Of a stretch of DNA of 12,907 bases, positions 1 to 5,755 are shown piece by piece. The position numbers and the translations under genes were made by a program. The stretch comes from Thioalkalivibrio sp. (GTDB lineage Bacteria; Pseudomonadota; Gammaproteobacteria; Ectothiorhodospirales; Ectothiorhodospiraceae). The notes under the pieces are model-generated. The model ran no database searches and was not told where the DNA came from. It worked only from the letters and a program-made list of their open reading frames with translations. The number at the start of each line of letters is the position of its first letter. Position 1 is the stretch's first letter. The stretch covers positions 1 to 12,907 of the forward strand of contig JAGTVE010000250.1 in assembly GCA_018224485.1 (NCBI GenBank). Direction: 5' to 3'.

Positions 1-350
1 CCACCAGACTGGGGAGCGGGCGGAGCACCATACGGTGCGCCGTAGTAGGGGTACGGCTGATAACCATAACCGTAGGGATAGCCGTAACCATAGGCATCGC
101 CGTAGCCGCGGCCAGAGCCATATCCACCTCCGCTTCCGCGGGCCGAGAAGTCGAAGTCGCTGAACATGTCGCCGAAGCCGAACATGTCACCCAGACCGCG
201 ACCGTAGCCGGGACCGTAACCGTAGCCGGGACCGTAGTACGGGCCGTAGCCATAGCCGGGATAGCCGCCCCACTGTGCGCTGGAAGCCATGGGCACTGCG
301 AATGCGCCGACCAGCGCGGCGATAGCAACAACTTTCAGTGTCTTGCGCAT
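1..350 (-). CDS. Sulfur-globule-protein-like secreted Gly/Tyr-rich protein (partial, C-terminus outside window)
   Basis: The reading frame starts with ATG at 350 and runs off the left edge after 116 codons, so the C-terminus is missing. Residues 1-25 form a Sec signal peptide (MRKTLKVV, a hydrophobic stretch, then ASSA before Gln-Trp-Gly-Gly). The mature part is very rich in Gly and Tyr, with repeats such as GYGYGP and YPYGYGYQ. Between two Tyr/Gly blocks is a segment around residues 53-75 (GDMFGFGDMF, then SDFDFSARG). Known: small exported Gly/aromatic proteins of this build (Sgp, CV1/CV2 type) coat the periplasmic sulfur globules of purple and other sulfur-oxidising bacteria. Inferred: this is one of them; the fit rests on composition and the remembered GDMF...SARG region. 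A general secreted Tyr/Gly-rich structural protein is the alternative. AAGGAG at 361-366 sits 10 bases before the ATG. The gene is monocistronic as far as visible. Confidence 0.68.
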   Translation of the reverse strand, partial: MRKTLKVVAIAALVGAFAVPMASSAQWGGYPGYGYGPYYGPGYGYGPGYGRGLGDMFGFGDMFSDFDFSARGSGGGYGSGRGYGDAYGYGYPYGYGYQPYPYYGAPYGAPPAPQSG

Positions 351-397
351 GACAACGAATCTCCTTGGTTGATATGCCCTTGCTACACGTACAGTCC

Positions 398-468
398 GTG
401 CCGGACTCGGCACTTGCTGTTGGACCCGCGGACGTGAAGGGCGCACGTCTCGGGTCAGGATCACCCGA
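398..468 (-). other. Two hairpins in the 5' leader of the sulfur-globule-like mRNA
   Basis: Within the predicted leader there are two short perfect stems. One is TCGGGT (450-455) against ACCCGA (463-468), with a 7-base loop, lying almost exactly at the predicted 5' end of the RNA. The other is GTGCCG (398-403) against CGGCAC (408-413), with a 4-base loop. A 5'-terminal stem can protect an mRNA from decay, which would suit a highly expressed structural protein; that role is inference. Confidence 0.35.
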
Positions 469-474
469 ACCGAT

Positions 475-503
475 ATTTAAGCGCCTGTAGGCGGCCTTTT
501 CAA
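475..503 (-). promoter_or_regulatory. Candidate sigma70 promoter of the sulfur-globule-like gene
   Basis: On the minus strand TTGAAA (503-498) and TTAAAT (480-475) are separated by 17 bases. The -35 matches 5 of 6 consensus positions and the -10 matches 4 of 6. Transcription would start near 468, giving a leader of roughly 118 bases before the ATG at 350. It is the best promoter-like pair seen in the 386-bp gap. Confidence 0.45.
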
Positions 504-571
504 GCCCCGTACGGGCGCGCCCATGCCATTGCTGTGCGCCGATCCTGCGCAAAGAGCGCGGACGAATCTTG

Positions 572-585
572 ATCCGGATCCGGAT
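572..585. promoter_or_regulatory. Perfect 14-bp palindrome upstream of the sulfur-globule-like promoter
   Basis: ATCCGGATCCGGAT is identical to its own reverse complement. It lies about 70 bp upstream of the predicted -35 (498-503) of the sulfur-globule-like gene, a distance at which activators often bind. No regulator gene is in view and I do not recognise the site. Confidence 0.3.
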
Positions 586-736
586 TTTCGAAGAAAGAGC
601 TGAGATCCTCGTGCCGCTCCAATTGGAATCGAGAGGAAGATGCAGTTAAATCATTATTTTGCGCGAATAATCTCATTCATTCTCTGGGCCGCGTGCCGGC
701 TACTCCGGCAGGTGCCCCGGAGATCGGACCGGTGGG

Positions 737-1336
737 TCAGGGACGGGCCGGCGGCAGGGTTACTCCGGCCTCCCGGAGCCAGGCACAAACGCGGATCAGT
801 GGGAGTCCGACCAGCGCGGTCGGGTCGTCACCCTCCATGCGACGGAACAGAGACACGCCCAGACCCTCGGACTTGAAGCTCCCGGAACAGTCGTAGGGCC
901 GCTCCAGACGCAGGTAGCGGTCAATCTCGTCTTCATCGAACTCGCGCATGTGCACCGTAAACGGCACCACCCCGATCCACTCCCGTCCGGAGGCGGTGTC
1001 GATCAGGCACACGCCGGTGTGAAACACGACCGACTGCCCGGATAGGGCCGCCAGCTGCTCCGCCGCGCGCTTATGATCGCCGGGCTTCGAGAGGACGCGC
1101 TCGCCGACCCCGGCACTCTGGTCCGAACCGATGACCAGTGCATCCGGATAACGGGTTGCGACATTGGCAGCCTTCTCTCGGGCCAGGCGCTCTGCCAGCG
1201 CCCGCGGGGTCTCTTCCGGAAGCCGGTCCTCGGCGACCTCGGGACTCGCGGTCTCGAAGGGGATCCGCAGGCGCTCCAGGAGGCTGCGCCGATAGGGCGA
1301 GGTCGAACCCAGGACGATGGTGCGTAAAGCGGTCAT
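737..1336 (-). CDS. yceF: Maf family nucleotide pyrophosphatase, YceF type (7-methyl-GTP pyrophosphatase)
   Basis: 199 residues, the normal length for the family. Maf proteins hydrolyse the alpha-beta bond of non-canonical or modified nucleoside triphosphates in the cytoplasm; the E. coli YceF subgroup prefers 7-methyl-GTP. Visible signature: the N-terminal STSPYRR loop (11-17), Glu33 in SPEV context, GSDQ (70-73, Asp72 catalytic), Lys84 in SKPG, and the YceF-like block CSGSFKSEGLGVSLF (150-164) followed by EGDDPTALVGLPL. The overall match to E. coli YceF as remembered is close along its length. The ATG follows the pycB stop with no gap (TGAATG), so translation is probably coupled. In E. coli yceF is transcribed divergently from yceD; here it still lies on the opposite strand to yceD, but two pyruvate carboxylase genes stand between them. 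Function by subgroup is well supported; the exact substrate is inferred. Confidence 0.93.
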   Translation of the reverse strand: MTALRTIVLGSTSPYRRSLLERLRIPFETASPEVAEDRLPEETPRALAERLAREKAANVATRYPDALVIGSDQSAGVGERVLSKPGDHKRAAEQLAALSGQSVVFHTGVCLIDTASGREWIGVVPFTVHMREFDEDEIDRYLRLERPYDCSGSFKSEGLGVSLFRRMEGDDPTALVGLPLIRVCAWLREAGVTLPPARP

Positions 1337-3169
1337 TCAGCTTTCGATTTCGATCAGGGCATCATCCGGGTTCGCCGCCTGGCCCTTGGTCACGTTCACC
1401 GCCTTTACCACGCCGCTGACCGGTGCCGGGATCTCCGATTCCATCTTCATCGCCTCCAGCACCAGCACTGGCGTGCCAGCCTGCACCTCCTGACCCTCGC
1501 TCACCAGCACGTCGATCACGGTTCCGGGCATCGAGGTGGTCACGTCGCCAGGGCGTGTGGCGCGCCGCGCAGCCGCCTTGCGGGGCCTTCTCTGTCCCTC
1601 GCCTCCGGCGGCGGGACCAGGGACGACATCGATCTCCTCCAGGGTCTCGAGCAGCACCTCCTCGGGCAGTCCGTCGACGGTGACGTACAGGGGCCTCGAG
1701 TCCTCGCGCCGGTGGCCACTGCCAGTGACCTTGATGTGGTAGGACTCGCCGTGGAAGGTCACGTTGAACTCGACCGGGGCAGGGCACCCCGCCGCGGTGG
1801 TGGCCTGCGGCGGGTTCAGGGGCTCCGGCACCAGCGTTCCGTCGCGCCGCTGCTCCAGGAACTGCCGTCCGACCTCCGGGAACAGCGCGTAGGTCAGCAC
1901 GTCTTCCTCGGAGCCGGCGAGTTCACCGATCTCGCCGCGCAGCGTGTCCATTTCCGCTGGGAGGCGGTCCGCAGGCCGGCATTCCAGCACCTCGGAGTTG
2001 CCGATGGCCTTGCCCCGGATGATCGGGTTCACCGGACCGGGGGTATCCCCGTAGTGCCCCATCAGGTACTGCTTCACCTCGTTGGTGATCACCTTGTAGC
2101 GCTCACCGGCCAGAACGTTCATTACCGCCTGCGTACCGACGATCTGGGAGGTCGGCGTGACCAGCGGCGGATAGCCGAGGTCCTCCCGCACGGTGGGAAT
2201 CTCGAGCAGCACGGCGTCGAACTTGTCCAGTGCGTCCTGATCGCGCAGCTGATTCGCAAGGTTGGAGATCATGCCCCCGGGCACCTGGTTGACCTGCACG
2301 CGGGTGTCGACGCCGGTGTAGTCGCTCTCGAAGCGTGCATACTTCTTGCGCACCTCGCGGAAATAGGCGTCGATTTCCTGCAGGGCCTCCAGGTCCAGGC
2401 CCGTGTCATAGCGGGTGCCGGCCAGGGCCGCGACCATGCTCTCCGTCGGCGGGTGGCTGGTGCCTCCGGCGAAGGCCGAGATCGCGGTCTCGATGTGCCG
2501 GCAACCCGCCTCGATCGCCTGCCAGTGGCAGAGTTCGGAGAGCCCCGAAGTCGCGTGGGCATGCAGATGGATGGGCACCGAGACCGCATCAACCAGGTCC
2601 GAAACCAGCTCGCGGGTGGCGATCGGGGTCAGCAGGCCCGCCATGTCCTTGATCGCGATGCTCTGGGCGCCCATCTCGACCATCGCTCGGGCCATGCCGA
2701 CGAACTGGCGCGAGGTATGCACCGGACTCGTGGTATAGCAGATCGTGCCCTGCGCATGACCTCCGGCCTCGCGGGTGGCCTCGATCGCGACCCGCAGATT
2801 GCGGGTGTCGTTCATCGCGTCGAAGATCCGGATGATGCTGATCCCACCGTCGACACTGCTTTGCACGAAGCTGCGTACCACGTCGTCGGCGTAGTGCCGA
2901 TAGCCGAGCAGGTTCTGCCCGCGGAGCAGCATCTGCAGCGGTGTCTTCGGCAGCGCGGCCTTGAGCCGGTGCAACCGTTCCCAAGGGTCTTCCTTCAGGA
3001 ACCGCACGCAGGCGTCGAAGGTCGCGCCACCCCAGGCCTCCAGCGAGTGGAAACCGATCTGATCCATTTGCGGGCAGATGGGCAGCATGTCCTCGATACG
3101 CAGACGGGTCGCGATAAGGCTCTGATGTCCGTCGCGCAGGGTGAGGTCAGTAATGTGTACTCGGCTCAT
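1337..3169 (-). CDS. pycB: Pyruvate carboxylase subunit B (carboxyltransferase + biotin carrier; oadA-like)
   Basis: 610 residues. The N-terminal half is a DRE-TIM-like carboxyltransferase barrel: TDLTLRDGHQS (7-17, metal-binding Asp13), LLRGQNLLGYR (81-91), the Lys174-Asp175 pair in AIKDMAG (the lysine is carbamylated in relatives) and the metal-binding HLHAH (201-205). A conserved middle domain follows, then a low-complexity linker (about 515-540) and a C-terminal biotinyl domain with EAMKM, biotin lysine 575. It moves a carboxyl group between carboxybiotin and pyruvate/oxaloacetate. The same fold serves as the alpha subunit of Na+-pumping oxaloacetate decarboxylase. With a biotin carboxylase directly upstream and no membrane beta or gamma subunit nearby, a two-subunit anaplerotic pyruvate carboxylase, as in pseudomonads, is the better reading. 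The gap to pycA is 9 bases; its AGGA ribosome site overlaps the pycA stop codon. Confidence 0.9.
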   Translation of the reverse strand: MSRVHITDLTLRDGHQSLIATRLRIEDMLPICPQMDQIGFHSLEAWGGATFDACVRFLKEDPWERLHRLKAALPKTPLQMLLRGQNLLGYRHYADDVVRSFVQSSVDGGISIIRIFDAMNDTRNLRVAIEATREAGGHAQGTICYTTSPVHTSRQFVGMARAMVEMGAQSIAIKDMAGLLTPIATRELVSDLVDAVSVPIHLHAHATSGLSELCHWQAIEAGCRHIETAISAFAGGTSHPPTESMVAALAGTRYDTGLDLEALQEIDAYFREVRKKYARFESDYTGVDTRVQVNQVPGGMISNLANQLRDQDALDKFDAVLLEIPTVREDLGYPPLVTPTSQIVGTQAVMNVLAGERYKVITNEVKQYLMGHYGDTPGPVNPIIRGKAIGNSEVLECRPADRLPAEMDTLRGEIGELAGSEEDVLTYALFPEVGRQFLEQRRDGTLVPEPLNPPQATTAAGCPAPVEFNVTFHGESYHIKVTGSGHRREDSRPLYVTVDGLPEEVLLETLEEIDVVPGPAAGGEGQRRPRKAAARRATRPGDVTTSMPGTVIDVLVSEGQEVQAGTPVLVLEAMKMESEIPAPVSGVVKAVNVTKGQAANPDDALIEIES

Positions 3170-3178
3170 GAAACGATC

Positions 3179-4603
3179 CTAGAGGCCGTGGTGGGCGGCG
3201 AGGGCGGCAGCGATGGCGACCGCGAGATTCCGGTTCGGACGGCTCTTGGGGAAATCCGTCAGCTCCGGGTGAGCGGCGATGAAACCGGTGTCGAAGGAGC
3301 CGGACCGAAAGTTGGGGTGACCCACGATCGCCAGGTGATAGGGAATGGTGGTGCGCACGCCGAACACCCCGATATCCCGCAGGGCACGGTCTGCCCGCTG
3401 CAGCAGCAGATCCCAGTCAAGCGCCCAGCAGATCAGCTTGGCGCACATCGAGTCGTACTGGGGTGGGATCTCGTAGCCGGTGTAGATGGCCCCGTCGGTG
3501 CGGATGCCCGGTCCGCCCGGCGCAAAATAGCGCGTGATCCGGCCGAAGCTCGGCAGGAAGTCGTTCTCCGGATCCTCGGCATTGATCCGGAACTCGATCG
3601 CGTAGCCGCGGCGGGTGATGTCCTCCTGCCGGTAGCGCAGCGGCAGTCCCGCAGCCACGCGCAGTTGCTCCTGCACGATGTCGATCCCGGTGATCATCTC
3701 GGTCACCGGGTGCTCGACCTGCAGGCGGGTGTTCATCTCCATGAAATAGAACGAACCGTCCTGGTCCAGCAGGAACTCGACGGTCCCGGCATTCTCGTAG
3801 CCAACTGCCCGGGCGGCGGTCACCGCCGCGGTCCCGACATATTCCCGCTGCGCCTCCGTCAACTGCGGCGAGGGGGCGATCTCGACCAGTTTCTGGTGCC
3901 GGCGCTGGATGGAACAGTCGCGCTCGAACAGGTGGGCCACGTTGCCGTGGCTGTCCGCCAGAATCTGTACCTCGATGTGCCGTGGATTGACGATCGCCTT
4001 TTCCAGAAAGATCTCGGTGCTGCCGAAGGCGCGGGTGGCCTCCGAGCGCACGCGCTCGAAGTTGCGCTGCAGGCTCTCCGGATCCGGGCACAGACGGATG
4101 CCGCGGCCACCGCCACCGTTGGTCGCCTTCAGCATCACCGGGTACCCGACGCGTTCCGCCACCGGCAGGGCGGCCTCCGCGTCCTCCAGGTTGCCCTCGG
4201 ACCCGGGGACGACCGGCACGCCCGCGGCGATCATCGCCTCGCGCGCCGCCACCTTGTCCCCCATGCGCCGAATCACCGCGGCTGAGGGCCCGACGAAACG
4301 TATGCCCCGTGCGGCACAGGCGGCCGCGAACTCGGCATTCTCCGACAGAAAGCCGTAACCGGGGTGTACCGCGTCGCAGCCCGCCGCCCGGGCCACGTTG
4401 ATCAGGCGGTGCATGTTCAGGTAACCGCCCATCGTGTCCGGCCCGATGGAGTAGGCCTCGTCCGCCTTTTTCACGTGCAGTGCGTGACGATCCGCATCGG
4501 TGAAGACCGCCACCGAGGTGACGCCCATCTCCGCGCAGGCACGGATCAGACGCACGGCGATCTCGCCGCGGTTGGCAATGAGGAGTTTGCGGATCGGAAT
4601 CAC
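3179..4603 (-). CDS. pycA: Pyruvate carboxylase subunit A (biotin carboxylase, AccC-like)
   Basis: 474 residues from a GTG start at 4603, with AGGA 9 bases upstream. The frame stays open further upstream, but the family begins at IRKLLIANRGEIAVR and upstream codons do not resemble it. Domains: N-terminal biotin carboxylase domain with HPGYGFLSEN; ATP-grasp domain with the glycine-rich lid KATNGGGGRGIR; the bicarbonate/biotin region ERDCSIQRRHQKLVEIAPSP; FMEMNTRLQVEHPVTE; and a C-terminal domain with YDSMCAKLI. It carboxylates biotin using ATP and bicarbonate. The lid is of the KAT-x-GGGGRGIR kind that I associate with PycA rather than the KAAAGGGGRGM of AccC. Together with pycB next door and no accB adjacent, this supports pyruvate carboxylase over acetyl-CoA carboxylase. 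It is first gene of the operon pycA-pycB-maf, with its own promoter candidate in the divergent region. Confidence 0.88.
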   Translation of the reverse strand: MIPIRKLLIANRGEIAVRLIRACAEMGVTSVAVFTDADRHALHVKKADEAYSIGPDTMGGYLNMHRLINVARAAGCDAVHPGYGFLSENAEFAAACAARGIRFVGPSAAVIRRMGDKVAAREAMIAAGVPVVPGSEGNLEDAEAALPVAERVGYPVMLKATNGGGGRGIRLCPDPESLQRNFERVRSEATRAFGSTEIFLEKAIVNPRHIEVQILADSHGNVAHLFERDCSIQRRHQKLVEIAPSPQLTEAQREYVGTAAVTAARAVGYENAGTVEFLLDQDGSFYFMEMNTRLQVEHPVTEMITGIDIVQEQLRVAAGLPLRYRQEDITRRGYAIEFRINAEDPENDFLPSFGRITRYFAPGGPGIRTDGAIYTGYEIPPQYDSMCAKLICWALDWDLLLQRADRALRDIGVFGVRTTIPYHLAIVGHPNFRSGSFDTGFIAAHPELTDFPKSRPNRNLAVAIAAALAAHHGL

Positions 4604-4635
4604 ACCCGGCGGTCCTGTGTGGTTTGTGGCAGTGC

Positions 4636-4664
4636 AGTATCCGCAAGCGCCGGCAGGGCTGCAA
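4636..4664 (-). promoter_or_regulatory. Candidate promoter of the pycA-pycB-maf operon
   Basis: On the minus strand TTGCAG (4664-4659) and GATACT (4641-4636) are 17 bases apart, matching sigma70 boxes at 4 of 6 positions each. Transcription would start near 4629, about 26 bases before the GTG start, leaving room for the AGGA ribosome site. It faces away from the yceD promoter 19 bp further on. Confidence 0.5.
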
Positions 4665-4682
4665 GTTAAGCCTCTGTTCGCT

Positions 4683-4711
4683 TTGACAGAAAACCGATGC
4701 GCGCGTATATT
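4683..4711 (+). promoter_or_regulatory. Strong sigma70 promoter of yceD-rpmF-plsX-fabH
   Basis: A consensus TTGACA (4683-4688) is followed after 17 bases by TATATT (4706-4711, 5 of 6). This is the best promoter in the window. The start of transcription would be near 4718, only about 7 bases before the yceD ATG, so the mRNA would be almost leaderless. Confidence 0.8.
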
Positions 4712-4724
4712 CCGCGCCCTTGAT

Positions 4725-5237
4725 ATGAGCCGTCTTCCCGTTTCCCTCGACCCCTTCCAGCCTCGGGCGCTCGACCAGCAGTGGCAGGGTGAACTTGGCC
4801 GAAAGGAGTTGCCGCGGCTGGCCGCGTCGGTACCGAAGGGCATGCCGCTCAACGTGCATGTGCTAATCGGCCTGGTGCGCGGACTGCTCGGAGAGATCCG
4901 ATTGCAGGGAGCGATCAGCGGTGAACTGGGGCAGCAGTGCCAGCGCTGCCTGCAGCCGATGACGTGGACCTTCAACTTGGAGCCCGACGTGGTCGTGGCC
5001 GGTCCGGAGGGGCCGCCCGGAGCCCTCGGCGAGGGGCAGGATGTGCTGGAGCTGGACGAGGACGGCCTTTTACGGCCTGCCGAGTTCGTGGAGGAGGAGA
5101 TTCTGCTTGCCCTGCCGCTGTCACCCCGTCACCCCGACTGCGGCGAGCGGGTGCAGCGCGAGTTCGAGCCGGGCGCGGGCAGCGGGGAGGGCGAAAATCC
5201 CTTTGCGGTACTGAAAAAGCTGCGCAGGTCGACCTGA
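4725..5237 (+). CDS. yceD: YceD, DUF177 family protein linked to 23S rRNA/large-subunit assembly
   Basis: 170 residues. The start chosen is the ATG of MSRLPVSLDP, which lines up with the start of E. coli YceD; the frame is open upstream, but that part would precede the promoter. Visible signature: a CxxC pair in QQCQRCLQPM (Cys72, Cys75), an acidic middle, VEEEILLALPLSPRH and the C-terminal NPFAVLKKL, all typical of the family. Known: YceD family proteins (Duf177) are needed for normal 23S rRNA levels or processing in bacteria and plastids; the exact mechanism is not settled. It lies 67 bases before rpmF, the usual partner in the operon. No Shine-Dalgarno sequence is present in the short predicted leader. 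Confidence 0.93.
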   Translation: MSRLPVSLDPFQPRALDQQWQGELGRKELPRLAASVPKGMPLNVHVLIGLVRGLLGEIRLQGAISGELGQQCQRCLQPMTWTFNLEPDVVVAGPEGPPGALGEGQDVLELDEDGLLRPAEFVEEEILLALPLSPRHPDCGERVQREFEPGAGSGEGENPFAVLKKLRRST

Positions 5238-5266
5238 ACGCAGCCTGGTAGACCTTAAACAATGCG

Positions 5267-5280
5267 CCCGGTTTTCCGGG
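5267..5280 (+). other. Short hairpin between yceD and rpmF
   Basis: CCCGG (5267-5271) pairs with CCGGG (5276-5280) around a TTTT loop, in the 67-base gap and 24 bases before the rpmF start. No U-run follows, so it is not an obvious terminator. It could influence rpmF translation or mark a processing site; that is a guess. Confidence 0.3.
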
Positions 5281-5304
5281 ACCTGGCAGATTGGAGACAG
5301 CACC

Positions 5305-5502
5305 ATGGCAGTCCAGCAAGGCCGTACCACCCCGTCCAAGCGCGGCATGCGCCGCGCGCACGACTCGCTCAAGGGCGCGACGCTCTCGATCGAGCCCACC
5401 ACGGGCGAAGTCCATCGCCGGCACCACGTGTCTCCGGACGGTTTCTACCGCGGGCGCCAGGTGATCCAGAAGGACGTGGCGGTCGAGGACGACGAGGATT
5501 GA
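5305..5502 (+). CDS. rpmF: 50S ribosomal protein L32
   Basis: 65 residues. The N-terminal half, MAVQQGRTTPSKRGMRRAHD, is the classic L32 sequence, followed by GEVHRRHHVSPDGFYRGRQVI. It is a structural protein of the large ribosomal subunit. It lacks the four zinc-binding cysteines found in some L32 forms, as in E. coli. The end is unusual: after the normal body it carries an acidic tail, QKDVAVEDDED, making it about 8 residues longer than E. coli L32 (57). Ribosome site GGAG at 5293-5296, 8 bases before ATG. Second gene of the yceD operon; the next gene, plsX, is unusually far away. Confidence 0.97.
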   Translation: MAVQQGRTTPSKRGMRRAHDSLKGATLSIEPTTGEVHRRHHVSPDGFYRGRQVIQKDVAVEDDED

Positions 5503-5755
5503 CGCACGCCTCTGTCGCCGGCTTCGGGGGCGCAGTCCAGGTACCGAGCCTGCGCGCGCGCCGCGTGGGTCGGGTCCCGGCAGAGCCCCGTCCGAGGTAA
5601 CATAGCCCTACGGGCTGCCTGGGCGTAGCGGCCCGGCATGCCGGCGTCCGTCCGTCACCGGGCGCGCGGAACCCCGGAACCGGTGATCGCTCCTCGCGAC
5701 CTCCAAGCGGAGTCGCGACCAGGGGCAGGCATTGCGAAGGCGAGTCGCGATCGGC
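5503..5755 (+). other. 253-bp rpmF-plsX gap with a strong hairpin (5694-5718) and a repeated arm at the plsX start
   Basis: No gene is seen. The outstanding element is TCGCGACCTCC (5694-5704), loop AAGC, GGAGTCGCGA (5709-5718): a 10-bp stem with one bulged C. The right arm sequence GTCGCGA recurs at 5744-5750, just 5 bases before the plsX ATG, so the left arm could pair with either copy. Also present are AGCCC/GGGCT around TAC (5604-5616) and the perfect palindrome CCGGCATGCCGG (5633-5644). No U-run follows any stem. The segment GCGACCTCC also occurs in the REP element at 7794-7802, so this hairpin may be a worn REP-like sequence. Confidence 0.5.

Larger units (their letters stand above)
351..736. 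other. 386-bp intergenic region between maf and the sulfur-globule-like gene
   Basis: No believable gene is seen here; frames in it are short and overlap each other. Besides the promoter, leader hairpins and 14-bp palindrome listed separately, it holds an AT-rich inverted repeat, ATTATT (653-658) and AATAAT (666-671) around a 7-base centre. It also holds a 6-bp stem, TGCCGG/CCGGCA near 694-711, just after the end of maf. Neither has a U-run typical of an intrinsic terminator on the minus strand, so how the pyc-maf transcript ends is unclear. Confidence 0.5.

Noticed and set aside
187..552. 121-codon minus-strand frame upstream of and overlapping the sulfur-globule-like gene
   Set aside because: It uses another frame of the Gly/Tyr repeats and yields an Arg/Leu/Ser-rich tail; the overlapping frame has a signal peptide and a ribosome site.
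1337..3169. oadA-like gene as part of a Na+-pumping oxaloacetate decarboxylase
   Set aside because: No beta or gamma membrane subunit is next to it, while a biotin carboxylase is. Pyruvate carboxylase is the better explanation, though the other subunits could in principle lie elsewhere.
1712..4285. A very long open frame (857 codons) on the plus strand across pycB and pycA
   Set aside because: It lies wholly antisense to two well-recognised genes; in high-GC DNA such antisense frames stay open by chance. Its protein is rich in Arg, His, Gly and Val and shows no recognisable domain.
4500..4724. Upstream extension of yceD to an ATG at 4500
   Set aside because: It would overlap pycA and start before the strong promoter; the family starts at the MSRLPVSLDP codon at 4725.
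4604..4975. Upstream extension of pycA to an ATG at 4975
   Set aside because: It would run across the divergent promoters and into yceD; family homology and a ribosome site support GTG at 4603.
5225..5236. 12-bp palindrome CAGGTCGACCTG at the end of yceD
   Set aside because: It falls in coding sequence including the stop; such palindromes are expected now and then in GC-rich DNA and nothing ties it to regulation.
5598..5603. TAACAT as a -10 box for a separate plsX promoter
   Set aside because: No acceptable -35 is found at 16-18 bases upstream (the region is GGGTCCCGG).
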